Source: Halobacteriovoraceae bacterium (GTDB lineage Bacteria; Bdellovibrionota; Bacteriovoracia; Bacteriovoracales; Bacteriovoracaceae). From it: 64,000 nucleotides of DNA. A program made the translations under genes and the position numbers. The first letter of the stretch is position 1. Every line of letters starts with the position of its first letter. This document shows positions 17,758-27,351 of this stretch, in pieces. Under the pieces are notes generated by a model. It worked only from the letters and a program-made list of their open reading frames with translations, had not been told where the DNA came from and made no database searches. The DNA lies in the NCBI GenBank assembly GCA_002713145.1, contig PAVS01000002.1, positions 124,001 to 188,000 of the forward strand, in the 5' to 3' direction.

Positions 17758-19137
17758 CTACAACTGAAAAATTAGTTTTTTATAGTAATTACCCTTCTCT
17801 TCGTAATCTCTAAAAACATCAGTGGAATCATTTCCAGGACATAAAATAATCGTGTCCCCTGTTCTTGATTTTTGAAAAGCCAGGAGAACCGACTCATCGA
17901 ATGAACCCACGAGAAAAGTTTGAGTAGCGTTCCCAATAACCCTATTCATATTTTCCTTGGCTTCACCAACCAGAACCATCAAACGAACTTTTTCTTTGAT
18001 AATGTCATCGTAGCCTTCGTACTCCTGTTCTGTATCACGTCCACCAGTTATAAGAATCACCGGTGGTTTTAAGTTTTGTAGAGTTTCACGAAGATCAGAC
18101 ATCTTTTCTGACTTAGCATCGTCATAAAACTTAACACCACTTTTTTCGATCACAAATTCCATACGATGAGGAATACCAGGGAAAGTTTCAATACATCTCT
18201 GGATAGCATTGTCGGAAACTTTAAGCGCTTTACAAGCCGTAATGGCCGCAAGAAGATTCTCTCGGTTGTTCTGACCGATGATCCTCATATCTTTGACTCG
18301 ATACTCAGAGTGAAAGTGGATATTGGAGTGAATTCTTTTATCGTGGAAATGAGTCCCTTGAATCTCTCCAATCACACCCATTTTTACAAATGATCTTCTG
18401 GAATACCAGAAAGTTTGAGCATTAGTATTTCTAAGAATTGAGTTACTAGAGAGTTTATCGAAATTAATAACAAGGTAATCATCCGCTGTTATATTTTTGA
18501 GAACTTTAAGTGAGTTTTCAATATACTCCCCTGCTGTATTGAAGCGACCATCAACAGTTCTCTCTTCGATATTAGGATAGACCGCCATAATAGGATGAAA
18601 ATTATCTAAACTTTGTAATTGCAGAGGTGAGACTTCTACAACAACATAATCAATAAAGTCTTTATTAGGGTGAACGAGGAAATTACTAAAAGGCTCTGTA
18701 TTCGTACCACCTACAAAAACATTTTTTTGATCGAGCTTTAACGTAAACCCAATCATGTGAGCAATCGTTGTTCTTCCTTTCGATCCACAAACCGCAATTA
18801 CAGGCTTATCACAGTTAGTATAAGCAAAAGCAAACTCACTATAAACTTCACGCCCATGCTCACGAGCTTTTTGAAGTTGCGGAAGATTGGGATTAACTGA
18901 CGAAGAATAAACAATCACATCAGCTTCTAGAAAATCCTCTTCTCTATGCTCCCCCAATGTCATTTGAGGTGTTGGACGAACTTTCTTAAGCCTCTTAACC
19001 GCTTTGTTTAAGTCAAAGATAGGTTTAATATCGGTAACTTTAATATGACACTCAAATTGATTAAATAAGTGAATCAGGGCAAAACCAGTTTTCCCTAAAC
19101 CTACAATCAAGATTTTCTTACCACGATATTTTTCCAT
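17758..19137 (-). CDS. murD: UDP-N-acetylmuramoyl-L-alanine--D-glutamate ligase, highly divergent
   Basis: Position between mraY and ftsW and overall Mur ligase layout identify this 459-residue protein as MurD, which adds D-Glu. KILIVGLGKTGFALIHLF opens it, and FYDDAKSEKMSDLRETL, ILITGGRD and FRDYEEKGNYYKKLI match the MurD C-terminal domain. Several hallmark sites differ: the P-loop reads GSKGRTT at 118-124 instead of GxNGK(S/T)T, the DHLDRH region is NIEERTVDGRFN, and the position of the carbamylated Lys appears to be Ser209. MurC, MurE and MurF next to it all keep a normal P-loop Lys. It is the only murD candidate here, so either it works with Arg or another ligase exists elsewhere. Confidence 0.82.
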   Translation of the reverse strand: MEKYRGKKILIVGLGKTGFALIHLFNQFECHIKVTDIKPIFDLNKAVKRLKKVRPTPQMTLGEHREEDFLEADVIVYSSSVNPNLPQLQKAREHGREVYSEFAFAYTNCDKPVIAVCGSKGRTTIAHMIGFTLKLDQKNVFVGGTNTEPFSNFLVHPNKDFIDYVVVEVSPLQLQSLDNFHPIMAVYPNIEERTVDGRFNTAGEYIENSLKVLKNITADDYLVINFDKLSSNSILRNTNAQTFWYSRRSFVKMGVIGEIQGTHFHDKRIHSNIHFHSEYRVKDMRIIGQNNRENLLAAITACKALKVSDNAIQRCIETFPGIPHRMEFVIEKSGVKFYDDAKSEKMSDLRETLQNLKPPVILITGGRDTEQEYEGYDDIIKEKVRLMVLVGEAKENMNRVIGNATQTFLVGSFDESVLLAFQKSRTGDTIILCPGNDSTDVFRDYEEKGNYYKKLIFQL

Positions 19138-19157
19138 ATGCTTTACTCCTCTAAGAT

Positions 19158-20237
19158 TTATCTAAGTTTTAATGTCGCTAATGCGAAAATGGATAACACA
19201 ATTGAAATAATCCAAAATCTCACAATAACTTTTGGCTCAGGCCAGCCTAATAATTCAAAATGGTGATGCAAAGGCGCCATTTTAAAGATTCGTTTTTTAC
19301 GTAATTTATATGATCCAACTTGAAGGATGACAGAGATAGCCTCCATCACAAAAATCCCACCTATAATCACAAATAAAAATTCATTTTTTGATATAACGGC
19401 GATGGCACCGAGGGCTCCCCCTAGGGAAAGTGACCCCACATCCCCCATAAAGATTTCTGCTGGATTACAGTTGTACCAAAGGAAGCCAACGCTCGCCCCC
19501 AAAATACCGGCACAGATCACCATCAGTTCCGAAGAGCCAGCGATATAGGGAATAAGGAGATAATTAGATAATTCAACATGTCCTGATAAATAAGTGAGCA
19601 CGGCAAATGTTGCTGTACTGGTAATAATGGGTCCTGTCACCAGCCCATCAAGTCCATCAGTTAAGTTGACTGCATTTGAAGAGCCCACAATAACAAAAGC
19701 TCCAAAAAGAATATAATAAAAGCCAAGATCAAAGACGGCGTCTTTTACAAAAGGAATATAAAGATCAGTTGTGATGACTTGATATTCAACTAAAAAATAA
19801 CAAGCAAGTAAGGCGGTGATAAATTGCCATAAAAGTTTTACTTTCGCTGATACACCATCTGAGTTTTTCTTAATGACTTTAAGATAATCATCAATCCATC
19901 CCAGAATAAAATATGAAGTCATAATCAATAAAGTAACAATAAAAGGAAGTGAGTTATAGTTTCCTGAAAACAAACAACTAAATAAAACGGAACCAATGAT
20001 AAAAATTCCCCCCAGAGTAGGAGTTCCTCTTTTTTTCAAATGGCTTTGGGGTCCATCCTCACGTATGGCCTGTCCAAATTGTTTCACTTTCATATAAGCG
20101 ATGAATTTTCTTCCCCAAAGTATGGATACAACAGCGGCTATGACGAACGCTAAAAATGATCTAAAAGTGATATATCTAAATACATTAAAAACGGCGAAAT
20201 CCCCACTCAAGGGATAAAGTAAGTGATAGAACATCAA
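19158..20237 (-). CDS. mraY: Phospho-N-acetylmuramoyl-pentapeptide transferase
   Basis: MraY transfers phospho-MurNAc-pentapeptide to undecaprenyl phosphate to form lipid I at the inner membrane. The 359-residue, ten-span protein contains REDGPQSHLKKRGTPTLGG, GWIDDYLKV with the DD pair, NAVNLTDGLDGLV, EIFMGDVGSLSLGG and the C-terminal MAPLHHHFELLGW, all diagnostic. It lies between murF and murD as usual. Confidence 0.97.
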   Translation of the reverse strand: MMFYHLLYPLSGDFAVFNVFRYITFRSFLAFVIAAVVSILWGRKFIAYMKVKQFGQAIREDGPQSHLKKRGTPTLGGIFIIGSVLFSCLFSGNYNSLPFIVTLLIMTSYFILGWIDDYLKVIKKNSDGVSAKVKLLWQFITALLACYFLVEYQVITTDLYIPFVKDAVFDLGFYYILFGAFVIVGSSNAVNLTDGLDGLVTGPIITSTATFAVLTYLSGHVELSNYLLIPYIAGSSELMVICAGILGASVGFLWYNCNPAEIFMGDVGSLSLGGALGAIAVISKNEFLFVIIGGIFVMEAISVILQVGSYKLRKKRIFKMAPLHHHFELLGWPEPKVIVRFWIISIVLSIFALATLKLR

Positions 20238-20259
20238 GTCATCCTAAAATAATTTAACG

Positions 20260-21591
20260 TTACTTTATATCTGGGATTCTTTCTAATTGTAAAGACCTGC
20301 TGCCTTTAATAAACAGATATTTAAATGGTTTTAACTCACTGCTGTATTTTTGAATAAACTCATTCACATCCTTTGCTACAAGGGTGTGAGAAGCTCTTTT
20401 ATCTCCTGCGAGCAAGTCCGCATAACGTCCCACGAAAACATGAAGCCCAAAATCAAACCCTTGCACATATTCTCCACTTTCTCGATGATAGTGATCACTA
20501 TTCTCGCCTAGTTCATTCATATCACCCACAATAACCGCCGCATCTTTTTTTGAAACATTGTGTTGCTCAAGATAATCAGCAAAACCTTTAAGTGCAGTCT
20601 TAAGTGAAGATGGGTTAGAGTTATAAGCATCGAGAAACACTTGCTTGTTATCCCACTCAAGCCACTGAGAGCGATTAGCTGTCGGCCGGAATTTTTGAGC
20701 ATGCTCTGCCAACTTTTCCCAAGTTACATCTAGTAATTCGTGGGCGATAATTAACGCACAGGCTAAATTAAAGAAATTATGCTCACCCGTAATAAATTCA
20801 TTTTTTAGCTCAACTTGATCAACGAAAGCTTTTCCAAAAGAGAGTTCAACTTTTATTGTTGAGTCTTCAAGACCTAGGCTTAACTCATTTGCTAATTTTA
20901 ATGATTTTAAAAAAGGGTCGTTATTGTTTTTAAAAAATGTTTTTTGGGTGAAGCGTGCCACACTGGCCTCCTCTTCAAAGACCGCTTGTCTTGTGCCAAA
21001 AAATTCAAGATGGGTATCCCCAATATTGGTGGTAAAGGAATAATCTGGCTTAAGCATCTGAGCAAGATAAGCAATTTCCCCCGGAGCATTACTCCCAAGT
21101 TCAACCACTGCATATTGAGTGGTTGACGTAATTTGAAACAAGGTAAAAGGAACTCCCAAATGATTATTAAAGTTTTTTTGTGTCGAGATCACCTTATCAG
21201 GCCCTAGCTCCTGCTTGAGAATCGAGCTGAGCATCTCTTTAGTAGTGGTTTTTCCATTAGAACCGGAAATAGCAATGATAGAATTATTTTTTTCTTGAAA
21301 ATCCTCTGCAATTAAACGCCCAAGTTCTCCAATGGTTTTATTAATATCGTCGACAAATAAATACTCAAAGTGCTGGTTATCACAAAGAGACTCATACTTC
21401 TGTTCACAGATTATATACTTTATTGATGTCTCAGTTAACTTTTGTAAATGCTCTAGAGGATTATAGCGCTCACCTACAATCGCAATAAAAACGTTTTTAC
21501 CTGAGGTTTCGTTGTCATTGACAGTAAAGTTATATGTAAGAGTTCCGTGCTTAGGCTTGAGCAGTGTTTGAAATTTTTGGTGACTTAACAT
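20260..21591 (-). CDS. murF: UDP-MurNAc-tripeptide--D-Ala-D-Ala ligase
   Basis: MurF adds D-Ala-D-Ala to complete the pentapeptide. IAISGSNGKTTTKEML is the P-loop, FNNHLGVPFTLFQ and VVELGSNAPGEIAYLAQ are MurF-type, NIGDTHLEFFGT is the substrate loop, and FLDAYNSNPSSLKTAL with VGDMNELGENS forms the C-terminal signature. The 443 residues are normal. It overlaps murE by 7 bases. No ddl gene, the source of its substrate, is in the cluster. Confidence 0.95.
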   Translation of the reverse strand: MLSHQKFQTLLKPKHGTLTYNFTVNDNETSGKNVFIAIVGERYNPLEHLQKLTETSIKYIICEQKYESLCDNQHFEYLFVDDINKTIGELGRLIAEDFQEKNNSIIAISGSNGKTTTKEMLSSILKQELGPDKVISTQKNFNNHLGVPFTLFQITSTTQYAVVELGSNAPGEIAYLAQMLKPDYSFTTNIGDTHLEFFGTRQAVFEEEASVARFTQKTFFKNNNDPFLKSLKLANELSLGLEDSTIKVELSFGKAFVDQVELKNEFITGEHNFFNLACALIIAHELLDVTWEKLAEHAQKFRPTANRSQWLEWDNKQVFLDAYNSNPSSLKTALKGFADYLEQHNVSKKDAAVIVGDMNELGENSDHYHRESGEYVQGFDFGLHVFVGRYADLLAGDKRASHTLVAKDVNEFIQKYSSELKPFKYLFIKGSRSLQLERIPDIK

Positions 21592-22916
21592 TTTTTTAAT
21601 CCCATGAGTTTTTTAACAGTGCTAATATCGCTATATTCTTCTTTCACACCTGCTATATCAATATAATTTTCATGACCTTTCCCAGCAATGAGTAAGACAT
21701 GAGAGCTTAATTGTTTAAAGGCCTCGCTAATAGCTTGTTCGCGATCGACATAATTCTCAAATGGAATAGTTATGGCAGGTAATATATCATCAATAATTTT
21801 TTGAGGGTCTTCAAACCTTGGATTATCACTGGTCAGAATGACTTTATCAGAGTATTGGCAAGCTGCTTTTCCCATGAGAGGTCTTTTTGATTTATCACGA
21901 TCCCCCCCACAACCAAAAAGAGTGATAAGTTTTTTACCTTTAAAGTTTTCTCTAATTTCTTGGCATATAGATAACAAACCATCTGGGGTATGAGCATAAT
22001 CAACCACAATGAAAGAATTTTCATAACTAAAGATATTAAATCGCCCTTCGGGTGGTTGTAAATTTTCGATGCTCTTTACATCAGGCTCTACCAACTCCTG
22101 AGTGAGCGATAGAGCTAAAGCCAAATTGTCTTTATTGTACTTAGCTTTAAAAAAAGGATTGGCCAATTTAAGATTGCAGTCAACTAAGTAAACGTCCTGG
22201 TTTATTTTGTCTACCAAGTCCTTCTCGCTTTGAGGTACAAAGACACGAGCGTCTTTTTTTAGATGTTTAAAAATAAGCATTTTACTTTTGAAGTAAGCAT
22301 CCATTGATTTATGATAGTCGAGATGGTCTTGAGAAAAGTTAGTCCAAGCAATAGCATCAAATAAAAGCTCACCATATCGACCTTGTTCCAGGCCATGAGA
22401 AGTTAACTCCATACAAATGACATCTAGATTCATTTGTTCTCGAGCTATAAGTTTATGTAAATCGATATATGCAAGTGATGTGATGAGATTTTTTTGCTCT
22501 TGCAACTGAGCATTGAGCCTCACCCCTAGAGTTCCTATACTTAAAACTTTTTTTTCTGATAAAAGTTGTTCACAGAGATTAACTACAGTTGTCTTACCAT
22601 TTGTACCTGTCACCCCTAACATAGAAATAGACTGTAAATTAAGAGGATACACATGATTAAGAGCTGAAAGCTTAAGCTTTGTATACTCTGAATCATTGAG
22701 ATGCAAAATTTTATCACTGCCAGAGCTTGGATGATCAAAGTTAGTAATACAAAGAGCAAATTCACCCTGAGCGATACGCTTTTCAAACTTTTCAATATCT
22801 TCCTGGGTTTTATTAAGAAAGTGATAAAATAATATTGAGTGGGAAGTTGATTCCTGGACTAACCATTCGATTGATTGGATATCATTTTCGAGTATAAATT
22901 TTTTTATATCAGTCAT
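21585..22916 (-). CDS. murE: UDP-MurNAc-dipeptide--meso-diaminopimelate ligase
   Basis: MurE adds the third amino acid of the stem peptide. LGVTGTNGKTTVVNLCEQ is the P-loop, ELTSHGLEQGRYGELLFDA and TNFSQDHLDYH follow, and TSDNPRFEDPQKIIDDI carries the DNPR motif typical of meso-diaminopimelate-adding enzymes. I start at the ATG at 22916; the longer frame to 23009 only adds residues read inside ftsI. The resulting 443 residues are slightly shorter than usual because the N-terminal UMP-binding domain is small and divergent. It overlaps ftsI by 8 bases. Confidence 0.93.
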   Translation of the reverse strand: MTDIKKFILENDIQSIEWLVQESTSHSILFYHFLNKTQEDIEKFEKRIAQGEFALCITNFDHPSSGSDKILHLNDSEYTKLKLSALNHVYPLNLQSISMLGVTGTNGKTTVVNLCEQLLSEKKVLSIGTLGVRLNAQLQEQKNLITSLAYIDLHKLIAREQMNLDVICMELTSHGLEQGRYGELLFDAIAWTNFSQDHLDYHKSMDAYFKSKMLIFKHLKKDARVFVPQSEKDLVDKINQDVYLVDCNLKLANPFFKAKYNKDNLALALSLTQELVEPDVKSIENLQPPEGRFNIFSYENSFIVVDYAHTPDGLLSICQEIRENFKGKKLITLFGCGGDRDKSKRPLMGKAACQYSDKVILTSDNPRFEDPQKIIDDILPAITIPFENYVDREQAISEAFKQLSSHVLLIAGKGHENYIDIAGVKEEYSDISTVKKLMGLKKC

Positions 22917-24804
22917 AGGATGGGGCTGCAAAATTAAGCTTAACCTGGGTTGAGTTAGAAATTGCAGTGCCGGGTTGAGGCCATTGGCTTTTAACCAGGC
23001 CAAACCCATTGTGATTGTATTTAATCTTTAATGAATCAAGAATATTAAAAGCAGAGTTTTTGTCTAAGCCGACTAAATCTGGAACAACACCTTTATGAAT
23101 CTTTCGTCTGCCTGAGTATTTAATTTGAATATTATCTAAATTTTTATTCGAGGATTTTTTGATTCTTGAAAGACTATTAAATGATTTACTCTTATATAAT
23201 ATCGCTTTATTGATTTTTTTAAAGATAGGTCCAGCAACTTGATTTCCATAATAACCATTCTTAGTTGGATTATCTACATAAACTAAAGTCACCAGTCTTT
23301 TTTCAACGTTCACTGGGTAACCTATAAAAGCCGAGACGTAACCTTTATACCCTCCCCCCTCATCTACTCTTTGAGCAGTTGAAGTTTTACCGGCCATCAC
23401 GAAATGTTTAATCTTTGCATTTCCTCCAGTTCCGTCTTCTACGACACTGACAAGCATATCCGTTATTTTATTAGCGGTGTTTCTTGAAAGAATTCTTTTC
23501 TTCTCGATTTTATGTTCAGAGGTCTTTTTTAAAATGGTTGGTTTTACATAATAGCCACCATTGGCAAAGGCACTATAAGCCGCAAGCATTTGTACTCCAG
23601 TAGTGGCTACACCTTGGCCAAAGCTGATATTGCTTAGTCTTAATGGTTTAATGTTTTCATCATTATCAAAGATACCGCGAGATTCACCAGGAATTTCAAT
23701 TCCTGTTTTCTCTCCAATTCTAAATTTTTTAAGGGTTTCTTTTAGCACTGGATAAGTGAGATCAAATGCAATTTTTGTGGTACCAATATTTGAGCTCAGT
23801 TTGAGAATTTCAGACACTGACAACCACTCATAATTATGATTTGTATCAGACTCAGTAATATAATGATTATCGACACGGAATTTTCCCCGTTCACAGTAGT
23901 AATTTGTTTCTTCGGTGATAATATTATTCTCTAAAGCCGAGGCGACGGTAAGAGACTTAAAAATAGAACCTGGCTCAAAAGGATCAGTAACAAATGAGAG
24001 CTTTCTAAACTCTCTATTACCATTCAAGTTAGGATCAAAAGTTGGATAGTTGGCAATGGCCAGAATCTCACCGGTTTCACTATCCATGACTGCCGCTCCT
24101 GCTAAATTGGCTTCATGTTTTTGAACACCTTCTTTGATTGCTTCTTCCAGAGAAGCTTGCAAATCTTTGTCTATAGAGAGAATTAAGTCAGCATTTCTTT
24201 TTTCCACTTTTGCGCTTTCATATTTAACAGGACGCCCCTTAGCATCGCGAAAGTATTTGTAAATTTCTGGCTCACCCTGAAGCTTTTCATTAAACTCATA
24301 CTCAAGTCCTGCGAGTCCATCATTATCGATACCAACAAAACCTAAAGTCTGTGCCAGTAGTTCATGATTGGGATACATTCGGGAAGAAATCGTTTCGACC
24401 AAAATATTCTTAAACTTTTTAATTTCAGCTAAATCCTCATGATTAATATCAATACGTCTAGCTATCCAAGTAAAACGAGAACGTTTTTCAACCTGCTTTA
24501 AAATTTTTGAATAATTTAAATTGGGAAGAATCTTTTTTAATGAATTAATTTCTGTTTTTAACTTTTTTCTATCTTTAATAAAGGTAAATAGATTATAGCG
24601 TTGAACATTAATCGCCAGGGGGTTATCGTTTCGATCAACAATATAGCCTCTTTTTGGATAAATTTTTACTTTTCGCACCACCTGACTCTCAGAATAAGCA
24701 ATAAGTTTGGTGCTATTAATGACTTGAACATAAAAAGCTTTGGCCAGGACTAAGCTAAACCCAAGAGACATGGCCAAGAATATGAACAGGATTTTATTTT
24801 TCAT
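22909..24804 (-). CDS. ftsI: Septal peptidoglycan transpeptidase (PBP3/FtsI) with PASTA domain
   Basis: FtsI cross-links septal peptidoglycan together with FtsW. One membrane helix (residues 5-22) anchors the 631-residue protein. The dimerisation domain follows, then the transpeptidase triad: EPGSIFKS (SxxK), SSNIGT (SxN) and the KTSTAQR (KTG-like KTS) box. The last 65 residues (VPDLVGLDKNSAFNILDSL to the end) form one PASTA domain, found in Spo VD/deltaproteobacterial PBPs and absent from E. coli FtsI. The start shares a base with the ftsL stop. Confidence 0.95.
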   Translation of the reverse strand: MKNKILFIFLAMSLGFSLVLAKAFYVQVINSTKLIAYSESQVVRKVKIYPKRGYIVDRNDNPLAINVQRYNLFTFIKDRKKLKTEINSLKKILPNLNYSKILKQVEKRSRFTWIARRIDINHEDLAEIKKFKNILVETISSRMYPNHELLAQTLGFVGIDNDGLAGLEYEFNEKLQGEPEIYKYFRDAKGRPVKYESAKVEKRNADLILSIDKDLQASLEEAIKEGVQKHEANLAGAAVMDSETGEILAIANYPTFDPNLNGNREFRKLSFVTDPFEPGSIFKSLTVASALENNIITEETNYYCERGKFRVDNHYITESDTNHNYEWLSVSEILKLSSNIGTTKIAFDLTYPVLKETLKKFRIGEKTGIEIPGESRGIFDNDENIKPLRLSNISFGQGVATTGVQMLAAYSAFANGGYYVKPTILKKTSEHKIEKKRILSRNTANKITDMLVSVVEDGTGGNAKIKHFVMAGKTSTAQRVDEGGGYKGYVSAFIGYPVNVEKRLVTLVYVDNPTKNGYYGNQVAGPIFKKINKAILYKSKSFNSLSRIKKSSNKNLDNIQIKYSGRRKIHKGVVPDLVGLDKNSAFNILDSLKIKYNHNGFGLVKSQWPQPGTAISNSTQVKLNFAAPSYD

Positions 24805-25118
24805 TAGGGAATAACAATAATCCTCTTTTCATCAGGCTCACTTAAATCGAACTTTTGAGCATAAGCCTTGAGCTTTTTCACAGAAAGCTCTTTAGCCTTA
24901 ATTGCTTTGAGCTCCTTGTTTTTTATTTTATGAATTCTTACTAATTTTTGAATTTCATTGAGTTTATAATCTTGTTCAATTCCTTTCATGCGAATAACAA
25001 CAAATAGAATTCCCAAGATAGAAAATATAACTATAAATGGTAATGATTTTGAGTGGGTTGCAAAGTTTTTTAGTTTAGTAACAAAAGAAATATTTCTTTT
25101 TCTACTTCTTCTCGCCAT
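24804..25118 (-). CDS. ftsL: FtsL-like divisome protein
   Basis: A 104-residue bitopic protein between rsmH and ftsI, the standard ftsL place. A basic N-terminus (MARRSRKRN) is followed by one membrane helix (about residues 26-44) and a coiled-coil stretch, KLNEIQKLVRIHKIKNKEL, ending in a short periplasmic tail. FtsL proteins are poorly conserved in sequence, so position and topology carry the call. I use the ATG at 25118, which has GAGG five bases upstream, over a TTG at 25148 inside rsmH. Confidence 0.8.
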   Translation of the reverse strand: MARRSRKRNISFVTKLKNFATHSKSLPFIVIFSILGILFVVIRMKGIEQDYKLNEIQKLVRIHKIKNKELKAIKAKELSVKKLKAYAQKFDLSEPDEKRIIVIP

Positions 25119-25140
25119 ATTAACCTCTTCCTTGAGTTTA

Positions 25141-26076
25141 TCAGTCAAGCTTTTGAATGACTCTTAACTTAGCGCTCCTAGATCTAGAATTTTCAGCTAC
25201 TTCACGCTCGCTTGGATAAACTGGTTTCTTGGTTAATATTTTAACAGTATTTTTGCTGCATTGGAATATTTCTTTGAATTTATGTTTAGTAATTCTGTCT
25301 TCTAATGAGTGAAATGATATCACCATCAAGACACCATTTTTATCTAATAAACCAAACAATTTCTCTAAGGTATTTTCCAGAACGTCTAGCTCTTCATTGA
25401 CAAAAATCCTTAACGCCTGAAATGTTTTGGTCGCGGGATGAATTTTCTTATGTCGAAGATTACTTGGATAAGCGTGAAAGCAAATATTCTCAAGTTGTTT
25501 TGTCGTTGAGATTTTATTCTTCTGCCTCTCTTCTACAATGGCTTTGGCAATTCTACGAGAATAGCGTTCCTCACCATACTGAAAAATAATGTCTGCAATT
25601 TCTTCTTCATTATACTGATTTAAGACATCTGCCGCAGTAGCAATATCTTGATCATAGGCCATACGCATATCAAGAGGTGCGTCCTCTCTAAATGAAAAGC
25701 CACGTTCAAACTTATCGAAATGATGAGATGAAACACCTAGATCCAGAAGAATTCCATGGAATTTTAAATCAGGTTTTTCTGATTGCACCCAATCAGGAAA
25801 CTCAGAAAAATTCATCTTCACCAGCTTGAGTTTCTCTTCCAGCTTTTCAAGCTTGATACGTTCAAGTCCATTTTGAAAGGCATCGGGGTCTTGATCGACA
25901 CTAAAAACTTCAACATTTTCAAATTCCTTGGCGAAGGCGACTGAGTGTCCTCCCCCCCCAAAAGTCATGTCCGCAAGTTTAAAATGTTCTTTATCTGAAC
26001 TCTCGCAAGCGAGAGCAGCAAACTCTAAGCATTCAGGCAACATAACTGAATAATGAGAAGTATAAGAAGAAGCCAT
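25141..26076 (-). CDS. rsmH: 16S rRNA (cytosine(1402)-N(4))-methyltransferase
   Basis: RsmH (MraW) methylates C1402 in the ribosomal P site. SVMLPECLEF is the N-terminal motif, MTFGGGGHSVAFAKEF the SAM site, LLDLGVSSHHFD and ERGFSFREDAPLDMRM the family signature, and ISFHSLEDRITKHKF the C-terminal catalytic segment. The 311-residue length is normal. In most genomes it follows mraZ; here it follows MTA phosphorylase with a one-base overlap. Confidence 0.96.
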   Translation of the reverse strand: MASSYTSHYSVMLPECLEFAALACESSDKEHFKLADMTFGGGGHSVAFAKEFENVEVFSVDQDPDAFQNGLERIKLEKLEEKLKLVKMNFSEFPDWVQSEKPDLKFHGILLDLGVSSHHFDKFERGFSFREDAPLDMRMAYDQDIATAADVLNQYNEEEIADIIFQYGEERYSRRIAKAIVEERQKNKISTTKQLENICFHAYPSNLRHKKIHPATKTFQALRIFVNEELDVLENTLEKLFGLLDKNGVLMVISFHSLEDRITKHKFKEIFQCSKNTVKILTKKPVYPSEREVAENSRSRSAKLRVIQKLD

Positions 26077-26915
26077 TAACGTTGAAGGACTTCCAAGATT
26101 TTTTTCTGATCTTCAGAGATTAAATCAGGATTGGTAATGACTGCATATTGGTTTTCACGCTCAAACTTTATTGGATTTTGGTTCAGCTCAGGCACCAACT
26201 TAGTGATCACCTTTTGTGCACTAGAATAATTGGCCTTAACCACTTTCATAATCTCTTCCACTGTACAGTGTTCTTCTTTCCAGCAATCATAATCTGTCAC
26301 CATAGCGATGGTCGCATAGGCCATACCAGCTTCTTTAGCAAGAAAGGCTTCAGGGACATTAGTCATGCCGATGATGTCAGCTTCAAACTTTCTAAAAAGC
26401 TCTGATTCAGTACGAGTTGAAAATTGAGGTCCTTCGATACACACATAAGTTCCGCCTTTATGAAAACTTACATCTGTTTTACCAATGACATCAGCAATTC
26501 TACTTTGAAGATCTTTATTCACAGGATAGGCGTTAGAAACATGCCCAACCATTCCGTTATCAAAAAATGTTCTTTCTCTTTTACCTTTAGTCCAATCTAA
26601 GAATTGATCGGGTAATACGAAATGAGTCGGAGCATATTGTTCTTGTAATGAACCAACAGCTGAGACAGAGACAACTGTATTTGCTCCTAACATTTTGAGG
26701 GCATAAATATTAGCTCGGTAATTTATTTCAGATGGGTTAATTTTATGGCCACTTCCATGTCTTGGTAGAAAGAGACAACTGTGGCCATCAAAATTTAATT
26801 CAAGAACTTCACCGCTAGGATGACCAAAAGGTGTTTGAACTGTATGTTTCTGTTTCACCTCGACAAGGTCAAGGTCGTAAATACCGCTTCCCCCAATGAT
26901 CGCTAGCTTGGACAT
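26076..26915 (-). CDS. mtnP: S-methyl-5'-thioadenosine phosphorylase
   Basis: The enzyme splits methylthioadenosine (a polyamine and SAM by-product) into adenine and methylthioribose 1-phosphate. LAIIGGSGIYDL and TPFGHPSGEV give the phosphate-binding start; PRHGSGHKINPSEINYRANI, VSVSAVGSL, IEGPQFSTRTESELFR and GMTNVPEAFLAKEAGM give the PNP/MTAP type 2 signature. The TNVPEA segment and the downstream MVTDYDCW favour MTA over inosine/guanosine. The 279-residue length fits. Its place in front of rsmH is unusual. Confidence 0.92.
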   Translation of the reverse strand: MSKLAIIGGSGIYDLDLVEVKQKHTVQTPFGHPSGEVLELNFDGHSCLFLPRHGSGHKINPSEINYRANIYALKMLGANTVVSVSAVGSLQEQYAPTHFVLPDQFLDWTKGKRERTFFDNGMVGHVSNAYPVNKDLQSRIADVIGKTDVSFHKGGTYVCIEGPQFSTRTESELFRKFEADIIGMTNVPEAFLAKEAGMAYATIAMVTDYDCWKEEHCTVEEIMKVVKANYSSAQKVITKLVPELNQNPIKFERENQYAVITNPDLISEDQKKILEVLQR

Positions 26916-26918
26916 TTT

Positions 26919-27341
26919 TTATCTAGCTCCTACTAAGTCAATCTTTTTACCCATAGACTTAGATTGTCTTGTTACAAAATTCGCCTGCTCTTCTCTTTCT
27001 GCTTCATCCTTACAAGAGATGCAAAGCTCAGCAGTCGGTCTTGCCATAAGTCTTTCAAATTTAATTGTGCTATCGCAATCTTCGCAAACACCATATTCTT
27101 CTGAAGCAATTTTTTCTAAAGCTTTGTTTAATTTTTTAACGTAAAACAAATCTCTGTTTCTAAATCTTAACATTTGAGATCTTTCATACTCAGAGGTTGC
27201 TTGGTCAACTTCATCAAGACGATCTTCAGTACTGAGATGAAATCTTTCTTCACCTGCTTCATCAAAAGCATTCAAGATTCTTTCTTTTTCAGAAAGAATT
27301 TTTTCTTTCAATGTACTTAATTGTCTTTTCTTCAAACTCAT
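26919..27341 (-). CDS. dksA: DksA/TraR family zinc-finger transcription factor
   Basis: DksA-type proteins bind RNA polymerase and modulate rRNA and stress promoters with ppGpp. The 140-residue protein has a long charged coiled coil (residues about 1-85) with the acidic tip STEDRLDEVDQATSEYE, then the zinc finger CEDC and CISC with RLMARPTAELC between them. The spacing fits the DksA C4 finger. It lies ten bases from mglA. DksA itself or a DksA-like paralog cannot be separated here. Confidence 0.87.
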   Translation of the reverse strand: MSLKKRQLSTLKEKILSEKERILNAFDEAGEERFHLSTEDRLDEVDQATSEYERSQMLRFRNRDLFYVKKLNKALEKIASEEYGVCEDCDSTIKFERLMARPTAELCISCKDEAEREEQANFVTRQSKSMGKKIDLVGAR

Positions 27342-27351
27342 TTAAAGCTCC

